A stretch of DNA of 64,000 nucleotides from an uncultured Fretibacterium sp. (GTDB lineage Bacteria > Synergistota > Synergistia > Synergistales > Aminobacteriaceae), in assembly GCA_946186205.1 (NCBI GenBank), contig CAMHMH010000005.1:123381-187380 (forward strand). The letters run 5' to 3'. Within the stretch, counting starts at the first letter, position 1; each line of letters opens with the position of its first letter. The notes below the pieces were generated by a model. It made no database searches. It saw only the letters and a list, made by a program, of their open reading frames with translations, and was not told the DNA's origin. Positions 18,755-27,310 of the stretch are shown here, piece by piece. The position numbers and the translations under genes were made by a program.

Positions 18755-18904
18755 ATGGCAGACATAATCGGACTCACCTGCACACAGTGCAAACGCCGCA
18801 ACTACACGACGACCGTCAACAAAAAGAAGCAGGCAAAGAAACTTGAGCTTAAGAAATACTGCAAGTGGTGCAACGCTTCAACGCTTCACAAGGAATCAAA
18901 GTAG
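18755..18904 (+). CDS. rpmG: 50S ribosomal protein L33
   Basis: A 49-residue protein with the L33 fold motif and two zinc pairs (CTQC and CKWC), so it is the C+ form. The ATG at 18755 has AAAGGAAGA about 10-18 bp before it; an open frame upstream to 18641 is not used. Gene order rpmG, tRNA-Trp, secE, nusG, rplK, rplA, rplJ, rplL is the conserved bacterial arrangement. Confidence 0.95.
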   Translation: MADIIGLTCTQCKRRNYTTTVNKKKQAKKLELKKYCKWCNASTLHKESK

Positions 18905-18957
18905 TGTTGCCAAAAGATTAAGCGTGTTGTAAAATTCAGCCCGTAAAAAATTCACGC

Positions 18958-19033
18958 AGGTCCGTGGCTCAATTGGCAGAGCACTGGTCTCCAAAACCGG
19001 GGGCTGCAGGTTCGAGTCCTGCCGGGCCTGCCA
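18958..19033 (+). tRNA. tRNA-Trp (CCA anticodon)
   Basis: A 76-nt cloverleaf. The acceptor stem AGGTCCG/CGGGCCT, anticodon stem CTGGT/ACCGG with loop CTCCAAA (anticodon CCA) and T-loop TTCGAGT are all present. The 3' CCA is encoded. It sits between rpmG and secE, as in many bacteria. Confidence 0.96.
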
Positions 19034-19060
19034 TTTCTTTATCAATAAGGACAAAGCATA

Positions 19061-19276
19061 ATGGCAAAATCAGCAGCAGAGAAACCCACAAAGATGTCTT
19101 CGCTAATGAACTTCATACGTGAAGCAAAAGCCGAACTCAAAAAAGTTACATGGCCGACGCGCAGACAGATATGGTACTGGACGCTAGTAGTGATATTTTT
19201 CACTCTGTGCGTGTCATTGTATCTTGGTATGGTCGATTTCCTTCTTGCGTGGATTTTCCGCACGCTATTGGGTTAA
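19061..19276 (+). CDS. secE: Preprotein translocase subunit SecE
   Basis: The 71-residue single-helix form. The conserved FIREAKAELKKVTWPTRR amphipathic segment precedes one membrane helix at about residues 42-66. It stabilises SecY in the inner-membrane translocon. It lies 28 bp after tRNA-Trp and 9 bp before nusG. Confidence 0.95.
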   Translation: MAKSAAEKPTKMSSLMNFIREAKAELKKVTWPTRRQIWYWTLVVIFFTLCVSLYLGMVDFLLAWIFRTLLG

Positions 19277-19285
19277 GGTATCATC

Positions 19286-19822
19286 ATGCCGGGCGAACGA
19301 AAATGGTATGTTGTCCAGACGTATGCGAGCTATGAGAAGCGTGTGAAGGACGATCTCACCCAGCGCATAAAGGCCATGAATATGCAGGACAAAATATTCA
19401 CGGTACTTATACCGACTGAGACAAATACGGTCATAAAGGACGGAAAAAGCCGCGAAGTTACACGCAAACTTTATCCCGGCTATGTGATGATAGAGATGGT
19501 GCTTGATGAGCAGTCATGGTACACAGTCAGGCACACGCCAGGCGTAACGGGCTTCATTGGCGCGGGGACTCACCCTATGCCGCTTTCATTAGAGGAAGTA
19601 GAGAAAATAATGTCCGGCATGAAGAAGTCAGAAGAAAGCCCGAAAGTAGAAATTGACCTGAAGCCCGGCGACACAGTAAGAGTTACGGCAGAAGGAGTCA
19701 GGAAAGGATTCACGGGGCCAGTGGTTGAGATAAACGCGAGAAAAGGCAAAGTGAAATTCAAGAATGACATGCTGGGCGGATCAATAGTTGAGATAGATTA
19801 CAAAGACCTTGAGAAAATATAG
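19286..19822 (+). CDS. nusG: Transcription termination/antitermination factor NusG
   Basis: 178 residues, the usual length. The NGN domain (KWYVVQTYASYE at the start, PGYVMIEM near residue 70) is followed by a KOW domain (PGDTVRV...GFTGPV). It binds RNA polymerase and links transcription to Rho or to the ribosome. It ends in TAG. Confidence 0.96.
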   Translation: MPGERKWYVVQTYASYEKRVKDDLTQRIKAMNMQDKIFTVLIPTETNTVIKDGKSREVTRKLYPGYVMIEMVLDEQSWYTVRHTPGVTGFIGAGTHPMPLSLEEVEKIMSGMKKSEESPKVEIDLKPGDTVRVTAEGVRKGFTGPVVEINARKGKVKFKNDMLGGSIVEIDYKDLEKI

Positions 19823-19858
19823 GGTCTTGAGTAACAGACAGAAAGGAAAATTTTTATC

Positions 19859-20284
19859 ATGGCTAAGAAAGTAGTAGGGCAGATAAAATTGCAATTGCCC
19901 GCCGGAAAAGCAACGCCCGCGCCCCCTGTAGGCCCTGCGTTAGGCCAGCACGGCGTGAATATTATGGAGTTCTGCAAGCAGTTCAACGCGAAGACTCAGG
20001 ATCAGGCCGGATTAGTCATTCCCGCAGTTATCACGGTGTATGCTGACAGGAGCTTCACATTTGAGCTTAAGACTCCCCCCGCGGCGGTATTGCTGAAGAA
20101 AGCGGCAGGGATTGAGTCAGGCTCAGGAGTTCCGAACAAAACGAAAGTCGGAAAATTAGCCCGCGCAAAAGTGAAAGAGATTGCCGAGTTAAAGATGAAG
20201 GATCTTAACGCGAATGACGTTGAAGCCGCTATGAGAATGATAGAAGGTACAGCGCGTTCAATGGGACTCGAAATCACCGACTAA
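19859..20284 (+). CDS. rplK: 50S ribosomal protein L11
   Basis: 141 residues, with the N-terminal [19 protein letters not shown] segment and a C-terminal rRNA-binding domain ([10 protein letters not shown]). It is part of the GTPase-associated centre. AGAAAGGA precedes the ATG. Confidence 0.97.
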   Translation: MAKKVVGQIKLQLPAGKATPAPPVGPALGQHGVNIMEFCKQFNAKTQDQAGLVIPAVITVYADRSFTFELKTPPAAVLLKKAAGIESGSGVPNKTKVGKLARAKVKEIAELKMKDLNANDVEAAMRMIEGTARSMGLEITD

Positions 20285-20341
20285 TCACGGACAAGCGGAA
20301 GGGTATTATCTGACCCGTTAATGACCGCAGGAGGTAAAAGA

Positions 20342-21046
20342 ATGAAGAGAAGCAAACGCTACAGGGAAGCAGCCGGCAAAATCGAGGAAGGCAAGTTATA
20401 CGGACTCCGCGAGGCTGTCGAGCTTTTCAAGACAATAGCAACGGCGAAATTCAACGAGAGCTTAGAAGTGCACGTGCGCTTAGGGATTGACCCGAAACAC
20501 GCGGATCAGCAGGTAAGAAGCACCGTCTCGCTTCCTCACGGAACAGGCGTAACGAAAAGAGTCCTCGTAATCACTCAGGGCGAAAAGATCAAAGAGGCTC
20601 AGGACGCAGGCGCGGATATAGTCGGAGGAGATGACGTTGTGCAGCAGATTCAGGGCGGCTTCATGGACTTTGACGCGGTAATAGCGACTCCCGATATGAT
20701 GAAGTCCGTCGGCCGTCTCGGCAAAGTCTTAGGCCCAAGGGGATTAATGCCCAGCGCGAAAACTGGTACGGTAACATTTGAGCTTGCCGCGGCAGTGAAG
20801 GAGATCAAAGCCGGGCGAGTTGAGTTCAGAGCCGACAAAACCGGAATCACTCACAACGCAGCCGGAAAACGTGATTTCACCGCTGATGATCTTTACGACA
20901 ATGTGAAGGCGTTACTGCAGGCGATATACAGAGCGAGACCCGCCGCCGTAAAAGGAACGTACGTAAGAAGCATAGCAATCGCTCCGACAATGGGGCCGGG
21001 AATCGCTGTTGACCCCGCATTAGCGCAGAAAGAATTAGCGTTATAA
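20342..21046 (+). CDS. rplA: 50S ribosomal protein L1
   Basis: About 234 residues, with the L1 signature ([15 protein letters not shown]) near residue 130. The ATG at 20342 follows a strong AGGAGGT at 20329-20335. An in-frame ATG at 20321 is upstream of that site and is rejected. L1 forms the L1 stalk and often represses its own operon. Confidence 0.96.
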   Translation: MKRSKRYREAAGKIEEGKLYGLREAVELFKTIATAKFNESLEVHVRLGIDPKHADQQVRSTVSLPHGTGVTKRVLVITQGEKIKEAQDAGADIVGGDDVVQQIQGGFMDFDAVIATPDMMKSVGRLGKVLGPRGLMPSAKTGTVTFELAAAVKEIKAGRVEFRADKTGITHNAAGKRDFTADDLYDNVKALLQAIYRARPAAVKGTYVRSIAIAPTMGPGIAVDPALAQKELAL

Positions 21047-21073
21047 AAATTTTTCGTTCAACATAAATATATT

Positions 21074-21174
21074 CCTAAGACAGCAGGGGCTTCAACGCTT
21101 AATCATCCTGCCCAGGAGTGAGAAACTGAGAGTGTAAATGCTCCTCCTGTGTAACAATGGGCGGAGCTTGTTTT
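21074..21174 (+). ncRNA. Ribosomal protein L10 leader
   Basis: The motif AAGACAGCAGG...CTTAATCATCCTGCC matches the conserved L10-binding element of rplJL leaders. A GCAGG/CCTGC stem (21083-21087 with 21107-21111) is followed by a kink-turn-like loop. A downstream hairpin GCTCC/GGAGC (21140-21144 with 21163-21167) followed by TTGTTTT may act as an attenuator. L10(L12)4 binding here would repress rplJ and rplL. Confidence 0.75.
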
Positions 21175-21180
21175 ATATGA

Positions 21181-21560
21181 AGGAGGAACGATAAATATTC
21201 AGAACAAAAAATCCTTAAAGGTCAAACCCTTGAAGGTCGGCGCTTCAAATAGCAGTCCATAAGACGTCGCACTGTCTGCCTGCGGGTAGCTTGAACGGGG
21301 GCTGCCGTCGTAATAATGCATGAGCGAGAACCAAGCACAAAAAATTTGGCAAATTCAGGAAGAAAGGAGAAGTTACTGGCACGATATTAGGCCACATTTC
21401 AGGTAAGTATCGTGTGTACCCGTTCGTTAGCGGGGAATTTACGCCCTCGGAGTGTCATGCCAACATGAGTAGCGGTTTTTACCAGTGAAAGTGGACACGT
21501 TGAAAAGGGAATGAAACATAAGGGTTGATTTACAACTTTTTATAAGTTTTCAGTAACGGT
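21181..21560 (+). ncRNA. Unassigned structured leader RNA between the L10 leader and rplJ
   Basis: About 380 nt with no plausible coding frame but several stems. TTGAAG/CTTCAA is at 21230-21248, GGTAGC/GCTGCC near 21285-21306, CACGATA/TATCGTG at about 21380-21414, CCCG/CGGG near 21420, and TCATG/CATGA with loop CCAA near 21455-21468. A GTGTC/GACAC pair encloses the last. The 3' part resembles part of 23S rRNA domain III (ATGCCAACATGAGTAGCG). I cannot assign it to a known class. The long untranslated stretch before rplJ suggests extra regulation. Confidence 0.5.
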
Positions 21561-21572
21561 GAAATAAAGAAC

Positions 21573-22109
21573 ATGCCGGCAGAAGTGAAATACAGTCTTG
21601 TTGATGGGCTGAAGGAAAAATTATCGCGCACTAAGGCCGTATTTGTCGCTGAATATCGCGGAATGACCGTCGAGCAGAGCACAGCACTTAGGCACAAGGT
21701 ACGCGAGGCAGGCGGAGAGCTTAAAGTCGCAAAGAATACACTTTTTGCAATCGCCATGAAAGAAGCGGGACTCTCAGAGCTTCCCGAAGAAATGACAAAA
21801 GGCCCGAATATTTACGCGCTCTGCTATGATGACCCCGTAGCCGTCGCAAAAGTCCTCAAGGAATATGCCAATGACAAAACGCAGAAAGCATTCATCCTTA
21901 AGGGAGGACAGCTCGAAAATCAGCAGCTCAATCTAGCGCAGTTGATGGCACTCGCAGACCTTCCGTCAAAAGAAGTTCTCAGAGGTCAGGTCGTCAGGAC
22001 AATCGCCGCGCCTATTTCGGGACTCGTCAACGTTCTTGCAGGGACAATGCGGAATTTCGTTACGTGCCTTGATCAGATTCGCGCAAAGAAAGAAGAAGCA
22101 GCAGCATAG
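21573..22109 (+). CDS. rplJ: 50S ribosomal protein L10
   Basis: 178 residues. The N-terminal L10 domain (LKEKLSRTKAVFVAEYRGMTV, VAKNTL) and a C-terminal helix for L7/L12 dimers are present. It anchors the L12 stalk. The ribosome site is weak (GGTGAAATAAAG), consistent with leader-controlled translation. It follows rplA after an unusually long 526-bp gap. Confidence 0.95.
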   Translation: MPAEVKYSLVDGLKEKLSRTKAVFVAEYRGMTVEQSTALRHKVREAGGELKVAKNTLFAIAMKEAGLSELPEEMTKGPNIYALCYDDPVAVAKVLKEYANDKTQKAFILKGGQLENQQLNLAQLMALADLPSKEVLRGQVVRTIAAPISGLVNVLAGTMRNFVTCLDQIRAKKEEAAA

Positions 22110-22145
22110 CACCACAATATTATTATTACGGAGGAAAAATCTATT

Positions 22146-22523
22146 ATGACCAAAGAAGAAATCATCCAGGCTATCGAAACAATGTCAGTGCTTGAGCTTT
22201 CAGAACTCGTGAAGGCTCTTGAGGAGAAATTCGGCGTATCAGCTTCAGCAGCTCCCGTTATGATGGCGGCCATGCCCGGCGCAGGCGCAGCAGCAGCACC
22301 CGCAGAAGAGAAAACAGAGTTTGATGTCGTCTACAAAGCACCCGGCGCAAACAAGATCGCAGTCATCAAAGCAGTGCGCGAGATAACATCGCTCGGACTC
22401 AAAGAAGCAAAAGAACTCGTTGACAACCCGCCCAAGAACGTAAAAGAAGGCGTGTCAAAGGAAGAGGCTGAAGAGATCCGCAAGAAGCTCGCAGAAGCAG
22501 GAGCAGAAGTAGAGGTTAAGTAG
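22146..22523 (+). CDS. rplL: 50S ribosomal protein L7/L12
   Basis: 125 residues: an N-terminal dimerisation helix, an Ala/Gly/Pro-rich hinge (about residues 38-52) and the conserved C-terminal domain ([18 protein letters not shown]). It recruits translational GTPases. A terminator follows directly and rpoB is not the next gene. Confidence 0.96.
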   Translation: MTKEEIIQAIETMSVLELSELVKALEEKFGVSASAAPVMMAAMPGAGAAAAPAEEKTEFDVVYKAPGANKIAVIKAVREITSLGLKEAKELVDNPPKNVKEGVSKEEAEEIRKKLAEAGAEVEVK

Positions 22524-22535
22524 TTAGTGAAAATT

Positions 22536-22565
22536 GAGGCTCATTGATTCGGGCCTCTTTTCTTT
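22536..22565 (+). terminator. Terminator after rplL
   Basis: GAGGC/GCCTC stem with a 12-nt loop followed by TTTTCTTT. Confidence 0.65.
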
Positions 22566-22587
22566 ATTGATACGGAGGATTTTTGCA

Positions 22588-22986
22588 ATGAGCGCACAGA
22601 AAGACAAGAAAACTCCCCAGAAACCCGACAACAAAAAGAAAATCATCATCGGAGTCATCGCCGTTATTGTCCTTCTCAATATCATGTGGACGGTAATGCA
22701 GAACAAATTCGCGCCCAAACTTGACGAGGTTAAAGCGGGCTTGTCAGAAATTGAACACAGGCTCGACAAGATAGAGCAGGGCGGACTCACTGACGTTGTG
22801 AATCTCAAGGAAGATTTTGCGAAATGGGAAGCTGTATCGAAACAGTTTGCAGAGAACGTGAAAACTTTGCAGAAGGCAGAAGAAGACCGTCTCGCGAATC
22901 TTGAAGCACAAGAAGCAGCACTGAAAGCACAGATTGAAGCGCAGAAGACCAAAGTCGAATCGCTCAAGAACCTTTCAGCAGAATAA
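22588..22986 (+). CDS. Single-pass membrane coiled-coil protein
   Basis: A 132-residue protein not recognised as a named family. A Lys-rich start is followed by one membrane helix (about residues 20-40) and a long charged coiled coil to the C-terminus with A/E/Q/K heptads. The ATG at 22588 has ACGGAGG 10 bp upstream; an earlier frame from 22534 overlaps the rplL terminator. It is probably an envelope-associated structural protein, but no function can be given. Confidence 0.7.
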   Translation: MSAQKDKKTPQKPDNKKKIIIGVIAVIVLLNIMWTVMQNKFAPKLDEVKAGLSEIEHRLDKIEQGGLTDVVNLKEDFAKWEAVSKQFAENVKTLQKAEEDRLANLEAQEAALKAQIEAQKTKVESLKNLSAE

Positions 22987-23025
22987 AACATAACAGCACA
23001 ACATCACACCTCCTTTCAGGGATAA

Positions 23026-23054
23026 GCCCCGGTTGATCATGGCCGGGGTTTTTT
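23026..23054 (+). terminator. Terminator after the coiled-coil gene
   Basis: Perfect CCCCGG/CCGGGG stem, 10-nt loop, then six T. Confidence 0.85.
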
Positions 23055-23071
23055 GTGTATTATCGTCTCGG

Positions 23072-23080
23072 TGATAAGAT
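23072..23080 (+). promoter_or_regulatory. Extended -10 promoter for the zinc-ribbon membrane gene
   Basis: TGATAAGAT lies 38 bp before the start at 23119, with a TTGTGT 16 bp further upstream at the end of the previous terminator. Confidence 0.4.
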
Positions 23081-23118
23081 TGCGGAAAATATTTCAGAGA
23101 TTGTGAGAGTGATTAATA

Positions 23119-23733
23119 ATGAACAAATGCACGTCCTGCGGAGCACCGATAGAGATCGGCTGTGAGAAATGCCCCTATTGCGGGACAGTTACGCCCTACG
23201 GTGAAGAGAAATTCCGGGAGCGCGAGTCTAAACTCAAAGATGACGAACGCAAGAAGGCTCTTGAGAATCTCCCGGCCATGAAGTTCGTGGCAAATGCATT
23301 TATCCCGGTGCTTTACGTTTTCACGATGGGGCTTTACTCGGTCTGGTGGTACGCAATGAGAATGAAGCCGCTTAACTCCCTCGGAACAAAAAGCAAAATT
23401 CCTGCGTGGCTCGTCGCATTGTTCGCGGTTCTCTTTGCGGGAATATTCCTGATGCCCCCGAATCTTTCAGACTACACACTAAGCAGAGTCGATGATGAAA
23501 CAGCGTACACTGTCTATGATATTGTTCTTGCGCTCGTGATTTTGTCGTCGGGATGGCTGGCATTCATCGCGCGCAAAGTTCTTCAGGAACACGCAGCTAA
23601 CTTCATGGACAAGTCCCAGGCCGTAAACTCTGTGGCACCGTCAAATGTCATGCTGATATTATTCGGCGCGGCTTATCTTCAGTACCAAGTCAACAAGATG
23701 ATAAAGATGAATATGTTTGCCCCGAAAATTTAA
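23119..23733 (+). CDS. Zinc-ribbon membrane protein (DUF4234-like)
   Basis: 204 residues. An N-terminal zinc ribbon (CTSCG...CPYCG, residues 4-22) and a charged linker precede three to four membrane helices. The first membrane segment contains a FTMGLYSVWWY motif, as in DUF4234-type proteins. The role is unknown. It has its own promoter-like box and is the second zinc-ribbon protein in the window linked to membranes. Confidence 0.65.
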   Translation: MNKCTSCGAPIEIGCEKCPYCGTVTPYGEEKFRERESKLKDDERKKALENLPAMKFVANAFIPVLYVFTMGLYSVWWYAMRMKPLNSLGTKSKIPAWLVALFAVLFAGIFLMPPNLSDYTLSRVDDETAYTVYDIVLALVILSSGWLAFIARKVLQEHAANFMDKSQAVNSVAPSNVMLILFGAAYLQYQVNKMIKMNMFAPKI

Positions 23734-23784
23734 CGAAAGGGAGCGACAGCAAGCGTGTCCATAGGTGTGAGGATGTTTATGATA

Positions 23785-23793
23785 TGCTATACT
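23785..23793 (+). promoter_or_regulatory. Extended -10 promoter for the 49-codon gene
   Basis: TGCTATACT lies 50 bp upstream of the small gene at 23843. Confidence 0.55.
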
Positions 23794-23842
23794 TTCAGGC
23801 AGCAAAATTTTTCGTCGCCAGCAAAGAAGGAGGACTCCAATA

Positions 23843-23992
23843 ATGAGCAAGGGAAAAGAATACAAGCCTCTCGAAGCTGAAGTGATATTTTTCGGCAACG
23901 CAGACATTATCACAGCGAGCGGAGGCACTTCAGGAGCAGGCAGCAATTCAGCAAGTTCAGCAGAAGACGAGACAAGGCTTCCTATGATTTAG
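23843..23992 (+). CDS. 49-residue small protein with an acidic Gly/Ser-rich tail
   Basis: A complete small transcription unit: extended -10 promoter at 23785, ribosome site GAAGGAGGA 7 bp before the ATG, 49 codons and a terminator 11 bp after the stop. The N-terminal half reads as a beta-type segment (KPLEAEVIFFGNADIITASG). The C-terminal half is Gly/Ser/Ala-rich, then acidic. This resembles the small 'EAPxxEVxxFExxDVITTSG' peptides common in gut anaerobes, whose function is unknown. No modification enzyme or transporter adjoins it, so a modified-peptide role is only a possibility. Confidence 0.7.
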   Translation: MSKGKEYKPLEAEVIFFGNADIITASGGTSGAGSNSASSAEDETRLPMI

Positions 23993-24002
23993 GAAACTCA
24001 CC

Positions 24003-24038
24003 GGGGCAGGAGGATCGAAACACTCCCGCCCTTTTTTT
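24003..24038 (+). terminator. Terminator after the 49-codon gene
   Basis: GGGC-A-GGAG with CTCC-C-GCCC stem (one mismatch) followed by seven T. Confidence 0.8.
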
Positions 24039-24123
24039 ATGCAAATATAATCGTACTTTAGTATATAATCTGACCTATCACAAATCACACACATAAAAAT
24101 TTTTCATAGGGGGTAATCTCATC

Positions 24124-25146
24124 ATGGCATTGTTCGCACAGGACAAGAATCTTGCTATGGAGTTAGTGCGCTCTGCAGAAGCGGCCGTAATGGCATCGGG
24201 GCGATGGTTCGGACTCGGAGACAAAAACGAGGTTGACCGCGCTGCAGTTGAGGCTATGCGATACGTGTTGCACGGTGTCGACATGAAAGGCGTTGTAGTT
24301 ATCGGCGAGGGTGAAAAGGACGAAGCACCCATGCTCTTTAACGGCGAGGAAGTCGGAACAGGTGAAGGCCCTGAAGTCGATATTGCTGTTGATCCTATAG
24401 ACGGGACTCGCTTAATGGCACAAGGCCAGGACGGCGCAATAAGTGTCATCGCGGCAGCTCCGAGAGGCTCAATGTTCAGCCCGGATAATTTATTCTACCT
24501 GAACAAAATCGTTACAGGCCCTGAAGCGGCAGGGTACATAGACATACAAGCACCCGTTGAGTTCAACGTGAGAATAGTAGCAAAAGCAAAAGGCAAAAAG
24601 ATAGAAGAGACTACCGTAGTAATGCTTGACCGTCCGAGAAACAACGAGATACTTCAGCGCGTCAGGAAAATGGGAGCAAGAGTCAGGCTCATAGGCGACG
24701 GAGATGTAGCGGGCGCATTGATGACGAGTCTTCCCGGCCATGAGACAGCAGATATACTTCTCGGCATAGGCGGCTCACCTGAAGCTGTAATTACTGCGTG
24801 CGCTATGAAGTGTCTTGATGCTAACATGCAGTGCCAGCCTTACTTCAGGAATGACGATGACGAAGCAAGAGCAAAGGAGCGCGGATTGACCCGTGATACT
24901 GTCTTGACGATTGACGATCTTGTGAAGGGCGATAATGTATTCTTCGCGGCGGCGGGAGGTTCTGACGGTGATTTATTGCGCGGGGTTCACTATCACGGGG
25001 CGCATATTGAGACAAATTCTCTTTGCATGAGGAGCAGCTCAGGGACAATAAGATTTATCTCAGCGACTCATTCTCAGAAAAAACTTGAGGAAATGGGCGG
25101 GAATATTGCCTATGATCCGTCAGTAAAAGAGGAGCTCGGACTGTAA
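24124..25146 (+). CDS. glpX: Class II fructose-1,6-bisphosphatase
   Basis: 340 residues with the GlpX motifs: GEGEKDEAP (about 60-68), the metal/phosphate-binding DPIDGTRL (about 90-97) and GIGGSPEAV (about 220). It hydrolyses fructose-1,6-bisphosphate in gluconeogenesis. A TATAAT at 24064-24069 lies upstream without a clear -35. The stop overlaps the dedA start by one base (TAATG), and comM overlaps dedA, giving a three-gene unit. Confidence 0.95.
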   Translation: MALFAQDKNLAMELVRSAEAAVMASGRWFGLGDKNEVDRAAVEAMRYVLHGVDMKGVVVIGEGEKDEAPMLFNGEEVGTGEGPEVDIAVDPIDGTRLMAQGQDGAISVIAAAPRGSMFSPDNLFYLNKIVTGPEAAGYIDIQAPVEFNVRIVAKAKGKKIEETTVVMLDRPRNNEILQRVRKMGARVRLIGDGDVAGALMTSLPGHETADILLGIGGSPEAVITACAMKCLDANMQCQPYFRNDDDEARAKERGLTRDTVLTIDDLVKGDNVFFAAAGGSDGDLLRGVHYHGAHIETNSLCMRSSSGTIRFISATHSQKKLEEMGGNIAYDPSVKEELGL

Positions 25147-25757
25147 TGCACATAATCAGCGCGCTAACTGCTTGGCTTGTTGATACCATCGGCAGAATGG
25201 GTTATACCGGCATTGTCTCGCTAATGTTTCTCGAATCGTCGTTCTTTCCTTTTCCCAGTGAAGTTGTGATGCCCCCTGCAGGTTATCTCGCGTGGAAAGG
25301 TGAAATGTCTCTGCTCCTCGTAATTCTCGCTGGTATTGCCGGGAGTATCTTGGGCGCGCTTTTCAATTACTGGCTTGCGGTGAAGTTGGGCCGCCCGTTT
25401 CTGCTGAAGTACGGAAAATATTTCTTCATCTCTCAGGAGTCAATCGACAAAGCCGACAAGTTTTTCCAGAAGCACGGCCATGTAAGCACGCTCGTAGGAA
25501 GATTGCTGCCCGTAATACGACAGTATATTTCTCTTCCTGCCGGGATTGCGCGTATGCCGATGAAAACATTTCTGCTCTTCACGACAATCGGCGCGGGAGC
25601 TTGGGTGATAATTCTTACGTTAGCGGGCTACCTTCTCGGAGAACATCAAGACCTGCTGAAAGAATATCTGCATGTGATAACGCTTGCATGTGTCGGACTC
25701 GCTGTGATAATCGCGGGAGGATATATCTGCATCGTAAGGAGAAGGAAAAAATCATGA
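25146..25757 (+). CDS. DedA family membrane protein
   Basis: 203 residues with four to five membrane helices. The DedA signatures are the [14 protein letters not shown] segment near residue 36 and [16 protein letters not shown] at about 118-133, the latter with the conserved Arg residues. DedA proteins act as lipid scramblases or flippases, for example recycling undecaprenyl phosphate. The start overlaps the glpX stop and the end overlaps comM by 4 bp. Confidence 0.9.
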   Translation: MHIISALTAWLVDTIGRMGYTGIVSLMFLESSFFPFPSEVVMPPAGYLAWKGEMSLLLVILAGIAGSILGALFNYWLAVKLGRPFLLKYGKYFFISQESIDKADKFFQKHGHVSTLVGRLLPVIRQYISLPAGIARMPMKTFLLFTTIGAGAWVIILTLAGYLLGEHQDLLKEYLHVITLACVGLAVIIAGGYICIVRRRKKS

Positions 25758-27259
25758 GCGGTATACCTGGCGTAACGCTGAGAGGAATGGAAGCTCTTCC
25801 CGTTGAAGTTGAAGTAGAAATAACCGGCGGTCTTTTTGCGGTGAACATTGTCGGAATGCCTGACGTAGCTGTGAGAGAGTCAAAGGAGCGCGTAAGATCT
25901 GCTTTGCGTTCATTGGGACTCAATCTCAAGGGCAGAGTCTCAGTCAACCTTGCACCCGCTGACATACCCAAAGAAGGAGCGTTGCTTGACCTTCCTATAG
26001 CACTGGGAATGATTTCGGCGATGGGTGCGCTCAAGCAATGTCCCAAAGCGTTATACATGGGAGAACTTGCGCTTGACGGACGATTACGGCGTGTAAGGGG
26101 AGCAGTTCCGGCAGCGTTTCTTGCGCGTGAGAAGAAAATACCGCTCTATATTCCTTCAGAGAATGCCGACGAGGTTGCGTTAGTTCAGGGAGTCGAGGCT
26201 TACTGCGCTGACAATTTAGCCGAACTCGTTATGATGCTCAAAGGAGACGAAAAGCCCCGGCCATTACCCCCCGCATATATCCCGGAGTTGTCGGTGAATC
26301 CTGATCCCGATTTCGCGGACATAAAAGGACAGGTACAGGCGAAACGAGCAGCAGAAATCGCCGCGGCTGGCCATCATAATTTATTGCTCGTAGGTTCTCC
26401 CGGAAGCGGCAAGACAATGATAGCAAAAGCAATCGCCGGGATATTGCCCCCTCTCACTGATGATGAGCTTGTCGAGACTCTTTTGGTACGCAGCACTTTG
26501 GGACTCAGGCCGGAGCCGGGAAGGACTCGCCCTTTCAGGACAGTACACTTCACAGCAAGCACCGTGTCAATCTGCGGAGGAGGATTTGACTTGCGGCCGG
26601 GTGAAGTCTCATTAGCCCACAGGGGAGTATTGTTCCTTGACGAGTATACAGAGTTTCACAGAGACTTGACCGAGAGTCTGAGAGCACCGATTGAGGACGG
26701 AGAAATTGTTGTGAGCCGCGCTACTGGTTCGGTGAAATATCCGTCAAGAGTCCTTCTTGTACTCGCTGCTAATCCATGCGCCTGCGGTTATCTCGGAGAC
26801 CCCGTAACACCCTGCAAGTGCTCGCAGTATGAGATTGAACGCTACAAGCGCAAACTCTCCGGGCCCATCATGGACAGAATAGACCTTCAAATATCAGTGC
26901 CACGATTAACGCCTAATGAATTATTGTCGATGGATCAGAAAGGAATTGCCCCCGAACCGAGCGCATCAATACGAAAGAGAGTAATACGCGCAAGAAATAT
27001 TCAGATTGAACGGTGGAAAGAATACGGCTACACGTGCAACGCTGAAATCCCCGAAAAGCTCGTGAAGAAATGTTTGACTCTTGATGATGAGACTCGCTCA
27101 TATTTGGCGGCAATGGCGGCGAGATTCAACTTGTCCGGGCGCGGAATGAGTCGAGTCTTGAAAGTTGCGAGGACTATTGCAGATATTTCGGGCGATGAGA
27201 ATCTGAACAGGAAGCACGTTGCAGAAGCATTAACTTACCGCCAGCAGTCCGGGAGATAA
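25754..27259 (+). CDS. comM: YifB/ComM family Mg-chelatase-like AAA+ ATPase
   Basis: 501 residues. An N-terminal Lon-like domain (to about residue 170) is followed by an AAA+ module with Walker A (VGSPGSGKT, about 213-221) and a Mg-chelatase core. The Cys-rich [10 protein letters not shown]...CKC segment typical of ComM is present. ComM drives branch migration of recombination intermediates during natural transformation. The ATG at 25754 overlaps the dedA stop (ATGA); longer upstream frames overlap dedA and are rejected. Confidence 0.93.
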   Translation: MSGIPGVTLRGMEALPVEVEVEITGGLFAVNIVGMPDVAVRESKERVRSALRSLGLNLKGRVSVNLAPADIPKEGALLDLPIALGMISAMGALKQCPKALYMGELALDGRLRRVRGAVPAAFLAREKKIPLYIPSENADEVALVQGVEAYCADNLAELVMMLKGDEKPRPLPPAYIPELSVNPDPDFADIKGQVQAKRAAEIAAAGHHNLLLVGSPGSGKTMIAKAIAGILPPLTDDELVETLLVRSTLGLRPEPGRTRPFRTVHFTASTVSICGGGFDLRPGEVSLAHRGVLFLDEYTEFHRDLTESLRAPIEDGEIVVSRATGSVKYPSRVLLVLAANPCACGYLGDPVTPCKCSQYEIERYKRKLSGPIMDRIDLQISVPRLTPNELLSMDQKGIAPEPSASIRKRVIRARNIQIERWKEYGYTCNAEIPEKLVKKCLTLDDETRSYLAAMAARFNLSGRGMSRVLKVARTIADISGDENLNRKHVAEALTYRQQSGR

Positions 27260-27262
27260 GGC

Positions 27263-27310
27263 AAAAAAATTCCCCCCGCTTTTGTGCTTAAGGCGAGGGG
27301 ATTATTTTTA
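27263..27310. terminator. Bidirectional terminator between comM and the Wzz-like gene
   Basis: CCCCCGC/GCGAGGGG hairpin flanked by seven A on the left and a T-rich stretch on the right, so it can stop transcripts from both converging genes. Confidence 0.85.

Noticed and set aside
21181..21300. A coding gene behind the AGGAGG at 21181
   Set aside because: All frames reach stops within a few codons and no suitable start codon follows the ribosome-like site; structured RNA is the better reading.
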